Shown: positions 36,817-45,885 of the stretch, piece after piece
Layout of the letters: each line of letters begins with the position of its first letter
How positions within the stretch are numbered: the first letter of the stretch is position 1
From: Gammaproteobacteria bacterium
GTDB lineage: Bacteria; Pseudomonadota; Gammaproteobacteria; Pseudomonadales; Pseudomonadaceae
Direction of reading: 5' to 3'
Length of the DNA: 52,389 nucleotides
Assembly (NCBI GenBank): GCA_903970465.1
Contig: CAJCIO010000043.1
Coordinates: 1 to 52,389 of the forward strand
Notes under the pieces: model-generated
Database searches by the model: none
Told to the model about the DNA's origin: nothing
What the model saw: only the letters and a program-made list of their open reading frames with translations
Program-made: the position numbers and the translations under genes

Positions 36817-37410
36817 ATGTCCGATCCGAAGACGATGTTTCAACTCAGCGGTCGCGGTTATCCGCCTACCAGCTTGAGCCACGCCACCCTGGTGATTATC
36901 GATGCGCAGCAAGAGTACCTCAGCGGTCCTCTGGCCCTGTTCGAGATCGATAAGGCCGTCGCGAACATCGCCCTGCTGCTCCAGGCTGCCCGCACCGCCG
37001 GCCGCCCGATCGTCCACGTACGCCACCTCGGTACCGTCGGCGGTCTGTTCGACCCGCAAGGCAATCGCGGCCAGTTCATCGATGGCGTCGGCCCTCAAGG
37101 CGACGAGACCGTGATCGAGAAACGCCTGCCTAACGCATTCAACAACACCAACCTGCACCAGCACCTTGAAGGCCTGGGCAACGTCGACCTGATCGTCTGC
37201 GGCTTCATGACCCACTCCAGCGTCAGCACCACCATCCGTGCCGCCAAGGACTATGGTTACCGCTGCACCCTGGTCGAAGACGCCTGCGCGACACGCGACC
37301 TGCCCTACAAAGGCGGTGTGCTCAGCGCCGAACAGGTCAAGGCCGTCGGCATGGCGACCATGGCTGACAACTTCGCTTCGGTGACCACCACCACCAGGCT
37401 GCTGAGCTGA
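36817..37410 (+). CDS. Isochorismatase-fold hydrolase lacking the catalytic cysteine
   Basis: A 197-aa protein. The fold is recognised by LVIIDAQQEYLSG (Asp29), the lysine region VIEKRLPNAF (Lys102) and the nucleophile loop CGFMTHSSVSTTIRAAKD. In cysteine hydrolases the loop reads T-x-x-C-V; here the position is Ser135. Asp and Lys are kept. True isochorismatases also lack the cysteine, so this may hydrolyse an enol-ether substrate or be a non-amidase variant; the substrate is not predictable. The neighbours (prmB, a small membrane protein) give no pathway. Confidence 0.85.
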   Translation: MSDPKTMFQLSGRGYPPTSLSHATLVIIDAQQEYLSGPLALFEIDKAVANIALLLQAARTAGRPIVHVRHLGTVGGLFDPQGNRGQFIDGVGPQGDETVIEKRLPNAFNNTNLHQHLEGLGNVDLIVCGFMTHSSVSTTIRAAKDYGYRCTLVEDACATRDLPYKGGVLSAEQVKAVGMATMADNFASVTTTTRLLS

Positions 37411-37529
37411 TCTTTACCCTGTGGGGCCGAACAGTGCTTTTCCGAGCCTGAGCCCCGCCACCCCGGAACATCAGGGCTGCGACGCAGTCCAAGCCCGACG
37501 ATCAACCAAGTCCCATTGAGGAAAGCGCA

Positions 37530-37853
37530 ATGAAGATATCCGATGGCGGCTTCAATGCCCGTCGGCTTCGCCCTCGCGGCCAAGGCACTTGGCGTATGCG
37601 CCTGGCGGCGGCGTTTGCGGCAGTGCTGGCCACCTTGGGGGTGTTGTTGACCATGGCGGGCATCGGCAGCCTGCTGGGCCATGCGCCGGCCATCGGCGAT
37701 CTCAACACCACGGCGCTGGGCTCGGGGATCATTACGCTGGTGGGTCTGCTGGTGCTGTGGCTGGGTGTGGGCCTCTGGCGCGCCTGTCGCCGACGCCTGC
37801 GCCGGGGAAGCTCGTTGAACATGTCGCCGCACCTGATGAAAAAGCATGACTGA
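37530..37853 (+). CDS. Small two-helix membrane protein, function unknown
   Basis: A 107-aa protein with an Arg-rich start (RRLRPRGQGTWRMR), two membrane helices (~25-49 AAAFAAVLATLGVLLTMAGI and ~63-83 ALGSGIITLVGLLVLWLGVG) and an Arg-rich C-terminal cytoplasmic tail (RACRRRLRRGSS). GAGGAA lies eight bases before the ATG. The positive-inside rule puts both ends in the cytoplasm. No family recognised. It precedes smr by 36 bp on the same strand, so they may be co-transcribed. Confidence 0.7.
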   Translation: MKISDGGFNARRLRPRGQGTWRMRLAAAFAAVLATLGVLLTMAGIGSLLGHAPAIGDLNTTALGSGIITLVGLLVLWLGVGLWRACRRRLRRGSSLNMSPHLMKKHD

Positions 37854-37889
37854 CTCGCGTAAACTCCCGCTTCTGCGCTGGAGGCCGAC

Positions 37890-38447
37890 ATGCAAGACGA
37901 TGATTTTTCCCTGTTCAAGAGCGAAGTAAAAGGCGTCAAGCCGATTCGCCATGACCGTGCCGATACCGGCAAAGCCAAGGTCGACCGCAAAAGCCTCAAC
38001 ACCCTGCGCAAGGCTGCCACCGTGCGCACCGATGCCACCCTCGTCGACGGCCTGTCCGATCAGTTCGTCATCGACGTCGGCCCTGAAGATGACCTGCACT
38101 GGGCCCGCGACGGCGTGCAGGAAAGCCAGATGCGCAAGCTCAAGCTCGGCCAGATCGGCTTCGAGGGCAGCCTCGACCTGCACGGCATGAACGTCGAAAA
38201 GGCCCGGGAAACGCTATGGGCCTTCCTCGCCGAAGCGGTACGCTTCGAGGTCCGCTGTGTACGGGTTACCCACGGCAAGGCGGTGCGCCTGGACGGCAAG
38301 AAACCGATGATCAAGAGCCACGTCAACACTTGGCTGCGACAACATGCCCAGGTGCTCGGCTTCACATCCTGCCAACCCCGTCACGGCGGCGCAGGGGCGG
38401 TCTATGTGATGCTCAAGCGGACCATGCTCGAAGGCCGCGACGAATAA
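37890..38447 (+). CDS. Smr domain protein (SmrA-like endonuclease)
   Basis: A 185-aa protein. A charged, likely flexible N-terminal part (~1-90) is followed by a C-terminal Smr domain (~95-180) with its three hallmarks: LDLHGMNVEKARE, VRVTHGKAVR and PRHGGAGAVYVMLK. Stand-alone Smr proteins of proteobacteria act as nucleases; E. coli SmrB cuts mRNA at collided ribosomes. Substrate here is not proven. Good context: small membrane protein before, folE after. Confidence 0.9.
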   Translation: MQDDDFSLFKSEVKGVKPIRHDRADTGKAKVDRKSLNTLRKAATVRTDATLVDGLSDQFVIDVGPEDDLHWARDGVQESQMRKLKLGQIGFEGSLDLHGMNVEKARETLWAFLAEAVRFEVRCVRVTHGKAVRLDGKKPMIKSHVNTWLRQHAQVLGFTSCQPRHGGAGAVYVMLKRTMLEGRDE

Positions 38448-38516
38448 GCTTTAACTTGCGGCGCATGCCCGGTAACCGTACCCTTCGCGTTTGCGAAAAA
38501 CTTGACAGGTAGATCC

Positions 38517-39062
38517 ATGTCCCTGGAACAGAATTACACCGCGATCCTTGGCCAACTGGGCGAGGACGTGAACCGCGAAGGCCTGCTCGACACGCCCAAA
38601 CGCGCCGCCAAAGCCATGCAGTACCTGTGCCGCGGCTATGAACAGACACTCGAGGAAGTCACCAACGGGGCGCTGTTCAGCTCGGACAACAGCGAGATGG
38701 TGCTGGTCAAGGACATCGAGCTCTATTCCCTGTGCGAGCATCACCTCTTGCCATTCATCGGCAAGGCGCATGTCGCCTATATTCCGAGCGGCAAGGTTCT
38801 AGGCTTGTCGAAAGTGGCGCGTATCGTCGACATGTATGCCCGCCGCCTGCAGATCCAGGAAAACCTCAGCCGCCAGATCGCCGATGCCATCATGCAGGTG
38901 ACCGGTGCACTGGGCGTTGCTGTCGTGATCGAGGCCAAGCACATGTGCATGATGATGCGCGGTGTCGAGAAGCAGAATTCGTCGATGATCACTTCGGTGA
39001 TGCTGGGTGAGTTCCGCGAAAATGCAGCGACGCGCAGCGAATTTTTGAGCTTGATCAAGTAA
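38517..39062 (+). CDS. folE: GTP cyclohydrolase I FolE
   Basis: A 181-aa enzyme. Zinc ligands are in [11 protein letters not shown] (~71-81) and in [12 protein letters not shown] (~141-152); the active-site stretch [20 protein letters not shown] is intact. It converts GTP to dihydroneopterin triphosphate, the first step of folate and pterin synthesis. The ATG at 38517 is used rather than the TTG at 38502. It stands between smr and a REPIN and looks monocistronic. A TTCGC-GTTT-GCGAA mini-hairpin (~38484-38497) precedes it. Confidence 0.95.
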   Translation: MSLEQNYTAILGQLGEDVNREGLLDTPKRAAKAMQYLCRGYEQTLEEVTNGALFSSDNSEMVLVKDIELYSLCEHHLLPFIGKAHVAYIPSGKVLGLSKVARIVDMYARRLQIQENLSRQIADAIMQVTGALGVAVVIEAKHMCMMMRGVEKQNSSMITSVMLGEFRENAATRSEFLSLIK

Positions 39063-39068
39063 CCCATC

Positions 39069-39158
39069 TGTAGCGAAAGGGCTTGCCCCCAAGAGATCCG
39101 GAAATCGCCACAGTGTGTGGCTGAATCACGATTTTCGGGGCCAAGCCCCCTCGCTACA
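39069..39158. repeat. REPIN (family B) after folE
   Basis: TGTAGCGAAAGGGCTTGCCC and GGCCAAGCCCCCTCGCTACA form an inverted pair beginning seven bases after the folE stop and ending 20 bases before the next start. It probably separates folE transcription from the glutaredoxin-like gene. Confidence 0.86.
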
Positions 39159-39178
39159 CTGATTGTGTGGAGACTGAA

Positions 39179-39550
39179 ATGTTAATGAAAGCCCTGCGCG
39201 TCGGCCTCGGCCAGGTGGTCGTGATTGCTGACCTGGTGACTCGTCCGCCCAAGCAGAAACGCAGCAGCGATGCCCAGGCGGCCGTCGATAGCGCCGCCAA
39301 GGGCTTGAGCCTGTATCAGTTCCACGCCTGCCCGTTCTGCGTGAAAACTCGCCGCACCCTGCACAAGCTCAACGTGCCGGTGACCTTGCGCGACGCGAAG
39401 AACGACGCCAGTGCCCGCGATACCTTGCTGGCCGAAGGCGGCAAGATCAAGGTGCCGTGCCTGCGCATCGAAGAGAACGGCCAGACCACCTGGATGTATG
39501 ACTCCAAGGTGATCATCGAGTACCTCAACAAGCGTTTCGCTGCTGCCTGA
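39179..39550 (+). CDS. Glutaredoxin-like / GST N-terminal domain protein
   Basis: A 123-aa protein. An N-terminal hydrophobic segment ([17 protein letters not shown]) and linker are followed by a thioredoxin fold with FHACPFCVKTRRTLHKL (CxxC ~48-51), the cis-Pro region KIKVPCLRIE and MYDSKVIIEYLNKRF. It resembles membrane-tethered glutaredoxins. I use ATG 39179, eight bases after GGAG; a GTG at 39167 and ATG at 39185 are alternatives. Its stop codon is directly adjacent, end to end, with that of the convergent GST gene. Confidence 0.85.
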   Translation: MLMKALRVGLGQVVVIADLVTRPPKQKRSSDAQAAVDSAAKGLSLYQFHACPFCVKTRRTLHKLNVPVTLRDAKNDASARDTLLAEGGKIKVPCLRIEENGQTTWMYDSKVIIEYLNKRFAAA

Positions 39551-40150
39551 TCAGCGCATGCCGACATAACCCGGCAACGCCGCCACACGCTCAAGCCAGG
39601 CACGGATGGCCGGGAACGGCGCGAGGTCGAAGCCGCCTTCATCAGCAACGTGGGTGTAGGCATACAGCGCGATATCGGCGATCGAGCACTGCTCGCCTAC
39701 CAGATACGGCGTCAACTCCAGCTGCTTTTCCATCACCCGCAAGGCCTTGTAGCCACGCTTATGGCAGACCTGGTATTCCTCCAGGCGATCTGCCGGCATT
39801 TTCTGATAGAACTGGATGAACCGCGCGACCGCCACGTAAGGCTCATGGCTGTACTGCTCGAAGAACTGCCACTGCAGCACCTGGGTGCGCAAGCGCGGTT
39901 CGGTAGGCAGGAACTGGCTGCCATCGGCGAGAAAATTCAGAATCGCATTGGATTCCCACAGGTAGGTGCCGTCTTCGAGCTCCAGCACCGGGACCTTGCC
40001 ATTGGGATTCATGGCCAGGAATTCAGGAGTTTCGGTCTCGCCCTTGAGGATGTCCACTGCGTGCCATGAATACTCGACGCCCAGCAGGTGGAGCATCAGC
40101 TTGATCTTGTAGCAGTTGCCTGACAGATAGTCGCCGTAGACCTTGTACAT
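39551..40150 (-). CDS. Glutathione S-transferase family protein
   Basis: A 199-aa protein with full GST architecture: N-terminal thioredoxin fold (GDYLSGNCYKIKLMLHLLG, cis-Pro loop NGKVPVLELEDGTYLWESNAIL with Glu and Ser of the glutathione site) and all-helical C-domain (PYLVGEQCSIADIALYAYTHVADEGGFD with the N-capping box). Ser10/Cys13 near the start are candidates for catalysis. The substrate is unknown. It ends back to back with the convergent glutaredoxin-like gene, with no intergenic base. Confidence 0.9.
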   Translation of the reverse strand: MYKVYGDYLSGNCYKIKLMLHLLGVEYSWHAVDILKGETETPEFLAMNPNGKVPVLELEDGTYLWESNAILNFLADGSQFLPTEPRLRTQVLQWQFFEQYSHEPYVAVARFIQFYQKMPADRLEEYQVCHKRGYKALRVMEKQLELTPYLVGEQCSIADIALYAYTHVADEGGFDLAPFPAIRAWLERVAALPGYVGMR

Positions 40151-40253
40151 CTCGCGTCCCCCATGGAATAGGGGGTGACTGTAGCAAAGCGCAGGTATGG
40201 GAAGCGAGGGGGTCGGATAGGCGATGCTGAAATGCCTCCTGGCGCGAACTCAA

Positions 40254-40291
40254 AGCAAAAAAACAGCCTCCGAAAGAGCCGGCTGCTTTGG
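40254..40291 (-). terminator. Minus-strand Rho-independent terminator upstream of the GST gene
   Basis: Read on the minus strand, CAGCC and GGCTG flank a GC-rich loop (CAGCCGGCTCTTTCGGAGGC) and are followed by TTTTTTT. No annotated minus-strand gene ends here: the next gene to the right (benE) is on the plus strand. The rest of the 364-bp gap (40151-40514) holds no convincing gene; AAGGAGGG at 40502-40509 is the benE ribosome site. The terminator implies either a short minus-strand transcript from 40292-40514 or a leader attenuator of the GST gene. Confidence 0.6.
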
Positions 40292-40514
40292 TTAGTCGCC
40301 ATCATTGCTATTTCTCATTGTGTTTCATTCTCCACAGCCCTGCATTCTCCGGCAGTACCGCGCGTTAATACGAACACCCACCGCGCCCTGAAAAAGCGAC
40401 TCGACCGCTTCTTCGTGACTCACTGTATTGCAAAACATTTCCCTACCTGTATCGCAGCCTTATTCGCAGCGGCGTTTAGGCTGGCGCCCCTCTGATCGCC
40501 CAAGGAGGGTATCC

Positions 40515-41705
40515 ATGCTGCATTCCACCCAGACGCCCCTGCGGCCGCTGGCCGACACCTCGCTTTCAGCGGTGGTTGCCGGGTTCATTGCCATGATGAC
40601 CGGCTACACCAGCTCCTTGGTGCTGATGTACCAAGCTGGCCAGGCAGCCGGGCTCACTACCGGGCAAATTTCGTCGTGGATCTGGGCGTTGTCGATCGGC
40701 ATGGCGATCTGCAGCATCGGCTTGTCGCTGCGCTATCGCACGCCGATCACCGTAGCGTGGTCGACGCCCGGCGCTGCATTGCTGATCACTAGCCTTGGCG
40801 GCGTCAGCTATGGCGAGGCAATCGGCGCCTACATCACCTGCGCGGTACTGGTGATCATCTGCGGTGTGACCGGCAGTTTCGAGAAGATGGTCAAACGCCT
40901 GCCCTCCTCCTTGGCGGCGGCGCTCCTAGCGGGGATATTGTTCAAGATCGGCAGCGAGATATTTGTCGCGGCCCAGCATCGCACCGGGCTGGTACTGGGG
41001 ATGTTCTTCACCTATCTGCTCGTCAAGCGCTTGTCGCCGCGCTATGCGGTGCTGGCCGCGCTGGTACTCGGCACCGCGGTCTCCGGTTTGCTAGGGCTGC
41101 TGGATTTCAGCGGCTTTCATCTGCAAGTTGCAGTGCCTGAATGGACCACCCCATCGTTCTCGTTGGGCGCGACCATCAGCATCGGCATTCCGCTGTTCGT
41201 GGTAGCGATGACCTCGCAGAACATGCCAGGCGTTGCGGTATTGCGGGCAGATGGTTATCAGGTGCCAGCATCGCCGTTGATTACAGCAACCGGCATTGCC
41301 TCGCTGCTGCTGGCACCGTTTGGGTGTCACGGGGTCAACCTGGCGGCGATCAGTGCGGCGATCTGCACCGGCCCCCATGCCCATGAAGACCCGAAAAAGC
41401 GCTACACGGCGGCAGTGTGGTGCGGGATTTTCTATGGCCTGGCGGGGATCTTCAGTGCAACGCTGGCAGCATTGTTTGCGGCCTTGCCCAAAGAACTGGT
41501 GTTGTCGATCGCGGCACTGGCGCTGTTTGGTTCGATCATCAACGGCCTGACCCAGGCCATGAGCGAGCCCCGGGAGCGTGAGGCGGCGCTGGTGACCTTC
41601 ATGGTCACAGCGTCAGGGCTCACGCTGTTTTCCGTGGGGTCGGCGTTCTGGGGCATCGTGGCGGGGGTGGTGACTCTGCTGATTCTCAACTGGCGCAAAG
41701 CCTGA
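40515..41705 (+). CDS. benE: BenE-family benzoate/H+ symporter
   Basis: A 396-aa inner-membrane protein with about twelve hydrophobic helices. Family markers are VVAGFIAMMTGYTSSLVLMYQA (~19-40), TVAWSTPGAALL, TSQNMPGVAVLRADGY (~236-251) and the FGCHGVNLAAISAAICTG loop (~274-291). BenE is reported to import benzoate by proton symport. AAGGAGGG lies five bases before the ATG. No benABCD or regulator is adjacent, so it stands alone, and the substrate could be a different aromatic acid. Confidence 0.88.
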   Translation: MLHSTQTPLRPLADTSLSAVVAGFIAMMTGYTSSLVLMYQAGQAAGLTTGQISSWIWALSIGMAICSIGLSLRYRTPITVAWSTPGAALLITSLGGVSYGEAIGAYITCAVLVIICGVTGSFEKMVKRLPSSLAAALLAGILFKIGSEIFVAAQHRTGLVLGMFFTYLLVKRLSPRYAVLAALVLGTAVSGLLGLLDFSGFHLQVAVPEWTTPSFSLGATISIGIPLFVVAMTSQNMPGVAVLRADGYQVPASPLITATGIASLLLAPFGCHGVNLAAISAAICTGPHAHEDPKKRYTAAVWCGIFYGLAGIFSATLAALFAALPKELVLSIAALALFGSIINGLTQAMSEPREREAALVTFMVTASGLTLFSVGSAFWGIVAGVVTLLILNWRKA

Positions 41706-41724
41706 TACTTGTTGCGCTTGCACT

Positions 41725-41757
41725 GGCCTTTTCGCGAGCAAGCTTTGCTCCCACAGG
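41725..41757. repeat. Single family A REP after benE
   Basis: GGCCTTTTCGCGAGCAAGCT followed by TTGCTCCCACAG, an isolated REP without its inverted partner, between the convergent benE and chemoreceptor genes. Confidence 0.8.
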
Positions 41758-41802
41758 TTTATGAACGCCGTGGGCGCAGGGCCCGGTGAAATCTGCACGT
41801 GA

Positions 41803-43770
41803 CTACAGCCGAAAATGCCCGACCATGCCCTTGAGCTCGTGGCCCAACTGCGCCAGCTCGATGCTTGACGCCGCGTTGCCCCGCATCGCCACCGCCGACT
41901 GATCGGCACTGGCGCGGATGCTGGTAACACTGCGGTTGATCTCTTCGGCCACCGAGCTTTGCTGCTCGGCGGCGGCGGCAATCTGCTGGTTCATTTGCTG
42001 GATTACCGACACCGCCGAGGCGATGCTGCTCAGGGCGCTTTCGGTCTGCAGGGCGTCGCTGACCGCCAGCTTGACCAACGCCTCGCTGCTCTGGATCTGC
42101 TGTACCGAAGCCTGGGCGCCGAGGCGCAAGGTGCTGACCAGACGCTCGATCTCGGCAGTCGATTGCTGAGTGCGTCGCGCCAGCGCGCGTACTTCGTCGG
42201 CCACAACCGCAAAGCCACGGCCCTGCTCCCCGGCCCGCGCCGCTTCGATAGCCGCGTTGAGGGCCAGAAGGTTGGTCTGCTCGGCGACGCTCTTGATCAC
42301 TGCCAGCACCGAATCGATGTTCTGGATTTCCGCACTGAGGCTGGAAATACCCTGGCTGGCGGACTGCGAGCTGCTGGCCAACTGCTCGATTCGCTGCATG
42401 CTCTGACGTACCACCCGCTGACCACTCTCGACCTTGTTGTCGGCCGCCTGGGCCGCATGTGCCGCTTCCTCGGCGTTGCGCGCGACGTCATGGACGGTGG
42501 CGGTCATCTGGTTCATCGCCGTGGCCACTTGCTCGGTTTCCTCCTGCTGCGTGCCGACCTCCAGGTTGGTCTGTTCGGTCACCGCCGACAAGGATTGCGC
42601 CGAATGCGCCAACTGATCGATACCCGTTTGCAGACCGCTGACGATATGGCTCAGCCCCGCGCCCATCTGCTGCATCGCCGTCATCAATTGGCCGATTTCG
42701 TCACGCCGATCGACACGGATCTCGCCGCTCAGATCACCATCGGCAATCTGCTGGGCGCGGCGAATCACACTGCGCAAGGGTGCGACGATCAGGCGGGTGA
42801 TCAGCCATGACGCCAGTACGCCCACCAGCAGAGCCAGGCCGGAGGCGACAACGATCAACAGCATGTTTTTCTTCAGTTCGGCCTGCATCGCCTGATTCTG
42901 GTCGGCATAGGCCTGATTGACGCGACTGACCACCTGATTGGCGCGGTCATGCAGTTGCTTGGAGGTCTGTTTTTCCTTGACCAACAGATCGGTGTATTCA
43001 CCCAGCGTCTGGCTGAAGGCAGTGATATGGGTAACCGTCTCGCCGAGCACGGTCTGATAGCCCGCGTCCTCGACCTTGGTCTGCAACTCCTTGGCCTGGG
43101 TCAACGCGTCGTCCGCCTGGGTGATGCGGCCTTGGCTGCTGTCGTCTTCTTCGCCCTTGCGGTTCTTGTCGAGGCGCACTCGGGCCTCTTCCATAGCCTG
43201 CAACATCAAGCGCCCGACCTGGCCGACCTGGTTGGCCTGATCGATGAATTCACTGCCCTTTTCCCCTTGGGATTTCTTCAGCTCGTAAGTGCCGTCATCG
43301 GACAAGCCGGCCTGAAGCACGTCGAGGTTGTTGGCGACGTTGGCCACCGACCAACTGGCCATCTCCAGCGACAGCTCTTTGCTCTGAGCGATGTCGAAAA
43401 ACTGATCGAACGCGGTGCGGTAAGCCTTGAGATCGGCTTCAGCCCCGCTCATGGCGGCTTCGTTGGCAGGGTTGAGGGTCTTGAGTCGAGCAGCGGTAGC
43501 CAACAGAGCGTCAACGCCCTTGCGCAGGGCATCAGCCTGCTTGATGTCCGAATGCAGGGCAAAATCCTGTTCCAGCAAGCGCGTGGCCAGCAGCTCGCTC
43601 TTGAGCGCCGACATTTCCTGGAGGCCGTCGACTCGCTCGCTGATAGCGCGCAGGGACCACACTCCAAGCGCGGCCACGGCCACGGTCAGCAGCAATACCA
43701 AGGCGAAGCCCACCGCCAGTTTCTTCGCCATGGCGAGGTTGGCAAACCATCCACTGCTGGACCACTTCAT
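41803..43770 (-). CDS. Methyl-accepting chemotaxis protein with probable HBM sensor domain
   Basis: A 655-aa receptor. TM1 is at ~15-38; a ~250-residue, entirely helical periplasmic domain follows ([22 protein letters not shown] near the start), consistent with the helical bimodular (HBM) domain of P. putida McpS-type receptors, which bind TCA intermediates or acids. TM2 is at ~288-311, then HAMP ([23 protein letters not shown]) and a signalling domain with the hairpin tip [32 protein letters not shown]. The ATG at 43770 has GGGAG at eight bases. No che gene is nearby; the ligand is not predictable. Confidence 0.9.
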   Translation of the reverse strand: MKWSSSGWFANLAMAKKLAVGFALVLLLTVAVAALGVWSLRAISERVDGLQEMSALKSELLATRLLEQDFALHSDIKQADALRKGVDALLATAARLKTLNPANEAAMSGAEADLKAYRTAFDQFFDIAQSKELSLEMASWSVANVANNLDVLQAGLSDDGTYELKKSQGEKGSEFIDQANQVGQVGRLMLQAMEEARVRLDKNRKGEEDDSSQGRITQADDALTQAKELQTKVEDAGYQTVLGETVTHITAFSQTLGEYTDLLVKEKQTSKQLHDRANQVVSRVNQAYADQNQAMQAELKKNMLLIVVASGLALLVGVLASWLITRLIVAPLRSVIRRAQQIADGDLSGEIRVDRRDEIGQLMTAMQQMGAGLSHIVSGLQTGIDQLAHSAQSLSAVTEQTNLEVGTQQEETEQVATAMNQMTATVHDVARNAEEAAHAAQAADNKVESGQRVVRQSMQRIEQLASSSQSASQGISSLSAEIQNIDSVLAVIKSVAEQTNLLALNAAIEAARAGEQGRGFAVVADEVRALARRTQQSTAEIERLVSTLRLGAQASVQQIQSSEALVKLAVSDALQTESALSSIASAVSVIQQMNQQIAAAAEQQSSVAEEINRSVTSIRASADQSAVAMRGNAASSIELAQLGHELKGMVGHFRL

Positions 43771-43989
43771 TGCTTCGCTCCCTTGATGCCCCCGGTGGGC
43801 AGCATTACCCATACAAGTTTCATGCAGAGTGGGGGTTGGATCAACGCGGCAACAAGTGTTTGACGTCGGAATAATGGCAAATAGCTATGTGGATGTCGCT
43901 TTTGGCGATATGGCGAGTCGCTGTACTGCAGAACGGGTCAGATCCGGCCAGCTCGGTCGGAGATTCTGTGGTGTTGGGCGAGCACCACT

Positions 43990-44074
43990 GGCCTCTTGAC
44001 GAGCAAGCTCTGCTAAAGGTGCAAGGCGCAGCCGAGCCGTACATCTGTTAGAACAAAGCTTGCTGGCGAAGGCC
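43990..44074. repeat. Degenerate REPIN (family A) between pyrF and the chemoreceptor gene
   Basis: GGCCTCTTGACGAGCAAGCTC and GAACAAAGCTTGCTGGCGAA face each other with several substitutions from consensus. They lie in the 315-bp gap 43771-44085, between two minus-strand genes. The rest of that gap shows an AT-richer stretch (43860-43920) that may hold the chemoreceptor promoter, but no gene. Confidence 0.75.
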
Positions 44075-44085
44075 CGAATCGATAA

Positions 44086-44787
44086 TCAGAGCGCCAACTG
44101 GGCAACCACATCAGCCAGCGCCTGGGCGGGATCAGCGGCTTGGCTGATCGGACGCCCGATGACCAGATAGTCGGAACCTGCATCCAGCGCCTGGCGCGGC
44201 GTGAGGATGCGACGCTGATCGTCCTGCGCGCTACCGGCCGGGCGGATACCCGGAGTTACCAGTTGCAGCGCGGGGTGAGCGGTTTTGAGCGCCCGGGCTT
44301 CGAGGGCCGAGCACACCAGGCCATCCATACCGGCCTTTTGCGCCAGTGCGGCCAGGCGCAATACCTGCTCCTGAGGCTCGATGTCCAGGCCGATGGCCGC
44401 CAGGTCTTCACGCTCCATGCTGGTCAGTACCGTCACGCCGATCAGCAGCGGCTTGGCGCCTGTGCGCTGGTCCAGCACCTCGCGGCACGCCGCCATCATG
44501 CGCAGGCCACCGGAGCAATGCACGTTGACCATCCACACGCCCATCTCCGCAGCAGCCTTGACGGCCATGGCAGTGGTGTTGGGGATATCGTGAAATTTCA
44601 GGTCCAGGAACACCTCGAATCCGCGCGCGTTAAGCGTCTCGACGATGCCCGATGCACTGCTGGTGAACAGCTCCTTGCCTACTTTGACTCGGCACAGGGC
44701 CGGGTCGAGCTGGTCGGCCAGCTTCAAGGCGGCTTCAAGGGTCGGAAAATCCAGGGCGACGATGATGGGCGTCTGGCAGGCGGACAT
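44086..44787 (-). CDS. pyrF: Orotidine 5'-phosphate decarboxylase PyrF
   Basis: A 233-aa TIM barrel. The catalytic Lys-Asp network is in [18 protein letters not shown] (~59-76), with the N-terminal [14 protein letters not shown], and phosphate-binding region [21 protein letters not shown] (~182-202) plus [10 protein letters not shown]. PyrF decarboxylates OMP to UMP, the final step of pyrimidine synthesis. It is divergent from the DUF2897 gene across a 184-bp region containing a seven-base inverted repeat. Confidence 0.96.
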   Translation of the reverse strand: MSACQTPIIVALDFPTLEAALKLADQLDPALCRVKVGKELFTSSASGIVETLNARGFEVFLDLKFHDIPNTTAMAVKAAAEMGVWMVNVHCSGGLRMMAACREVLDQRTGAKPLLIGVTVLTSMEREDLAAIGLDIEPQEQVLRLAALAQKAGMDGLVCSALEARALKTAHPALQLVTPGIRPAGSAQDDQRRILTPRQALDAGSDYLVIGRPISQAADPAQALADVVAQLAL

Positions 44788-44837
44788 GGCGGGGCTCTCA
44801 GGGCAAGTCGAAATCGGCGCGCATTGTAGCGGATTTT

Positions 44838-44858
44838 ACGCGTGTACTGTGCACGCGT
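44838..44858. promoter_or_regulatory. Inverted repeat in the pyrF / DUF2897 divergent region
   Basis: ACGCGTG (44838-44844) and CACGCGT (44852-44858) are perfect seven-base arms around a seven-base spacer, 51 bases upstream of the pyrF start. A TACAAT hexamer (44875-44880) lies next to it. A regulator-binding site is possible, but I cannot name the protein. Confidence 0.35.
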
Positions 44859-44971
44859 AGCAACCGTCACACCGCTACAATGGAACCACTGCGACATCAC
44901 GTCGCTCCAACGGTTATCAGCGCCAGTTCGTCGCAGCCTGTGCGGCGAGTCCGCTGTCTAAGGAGGGTCAC

Positions 44972-45139
44972 ATGCCCTGGTATGCCTGGTTGATTCTGTT
45001 GGTGGCGATCGGGTCGATCGTCGGAGGCCTCATGGTCCTGCGTCAAAGTGCACAGAAAGTCGAACTCACGCCGGAAGAACTCAAGCGCGTTCACGAGCGT
45101 AATGCTGACATGGATGCCAAGGAGGCTCGGGAGCGCTGA
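44972..45139 (+). CDS. DUF2897 family small membrane protein (55 aa)
   Basis: A 55-aa protein with a strong AAGGAGGG ribosome site six bases before the ATG. One N-terminal membrane helix (WYAWLILLVAIGSIVGGLMVL, residues 3-23) is followed by a charged cytoplasmic tail (ELTPEELKRVHERNADMDAK). Length, topology and position next to pyrF match the DUF2897 family. Function unknown; such single-pass proteins are often regulators of larger membrane proteins, which is only an analogy. Confidence 0.82.
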   Translation: MPWYAWLILLVAIGSIVGGLMVLRQSAQKVELTPEELKRVHERNADMDAKEARER

Positions 45140-45293
45140 TTCAGCCTCGGACGCATGACACTGCGGCCGTTGGGATAAATGGCTCGACCACCCCTGACCT
45201 TATGGAAAGAAAGCAGCGCTGCCGAACTGCTTTCAATCCATCGGGCTGTTAACATGTCGACCAACATTCCACTCGCACCAGCAGAGGTACTTC

Positions 45294-45872
45294 ATGCGTT
45301 ACTCAGCTGATCATAAAGCGCAGACCCACGAGCGCATCGTCAAGGAAGCCGCCGCTCGCTTTCGTCGGGACGGTATCGGCGCCACCGGCCTGCAGCCACT
45401 GATGAAAGCCCTTGGGCTGACCCATGGCGGCTTCTATGCACATTTCAAATCCAAGGACGAGCTGGTGGAGATCGCGCTGCGGTCGGCCACTGAGGAAATG
45501 GGCGCTCTGGTTGCCGACAAGTTCAACCAGGACAAGCCGCTGGAAGGGTTTATCGACATGTACCTGAGCGATGCCCATCGCGACCACCCGGAGCGAGGCT
45601 GCCCGCTGCCGACCATGGCCGCCGAGCTAGGCCAGCGCGGCCAGCCCAGCCCCTCGGTAGACAGTGCGGTGCAACACCGTGCGGGCTTGATGGCGCAAGC
45701 ACTGGGCAACAGTAAAGAGGCCCAGGCGCAAAGCCTGGTGATGCTCTCGACGCTGATCGGCGCCTTGGTTCTCTCGCGCAGCGTCGAAGATCAGGAGTTC
45801 GCCGCGCGCATTTTAACTACCGCCCGCGAAGCGCTCAAACATCAGGCGCGCGCCGCTGCAGATATCCCATGA
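45294..45872 (+). CDS. TetR/AcrR-family transcriptional regulator
   Basis: A 192-aa regulator. The N-terminal helix-turn-helix spans ~5-55: HERIVKEAAARFRRDGIGATGLQPLMKALGLTHGGFYAHFKSKDELV, with the family-typical GGFYAHF recognition-helix end. The C-terminal ligand domain includes GCPLPTMAAELGQ (~103-115), as in regulators that sense electrophiles or aromatic compounds (NemR/AcuR-like branch). No target gene is adjacent; downstream is the repeat cluster at 45886. Inducer unknown. Confidence 0.88.
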   Translation: MRYSADHKAQTHERIVKEAAARFRRDGIGATGLQPLMKALGLTHGGFYAHFKSKDELVEIALRSATEEMGALVADKFNQDKPLEGFIDMYLSDAHRDHPERGCPLPTMAAELGQRGQPSPSVDSAVQHRAGLMAQALGNSKEAQAQSLVMLSTLIGALVLSRSVEDQEFAARILTTAREALKHQARAAADIP

Positions 45873-45885
45873 AACCTTGAATCAG

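Noticed and set aside
40096..40305. 69-codon minus-strand frame upstream of and into the GST gene
   Set aside because: It runs through the terminator hairpin and overlaps the GST start in another frame; no ribosome site and no conservation signal visible.
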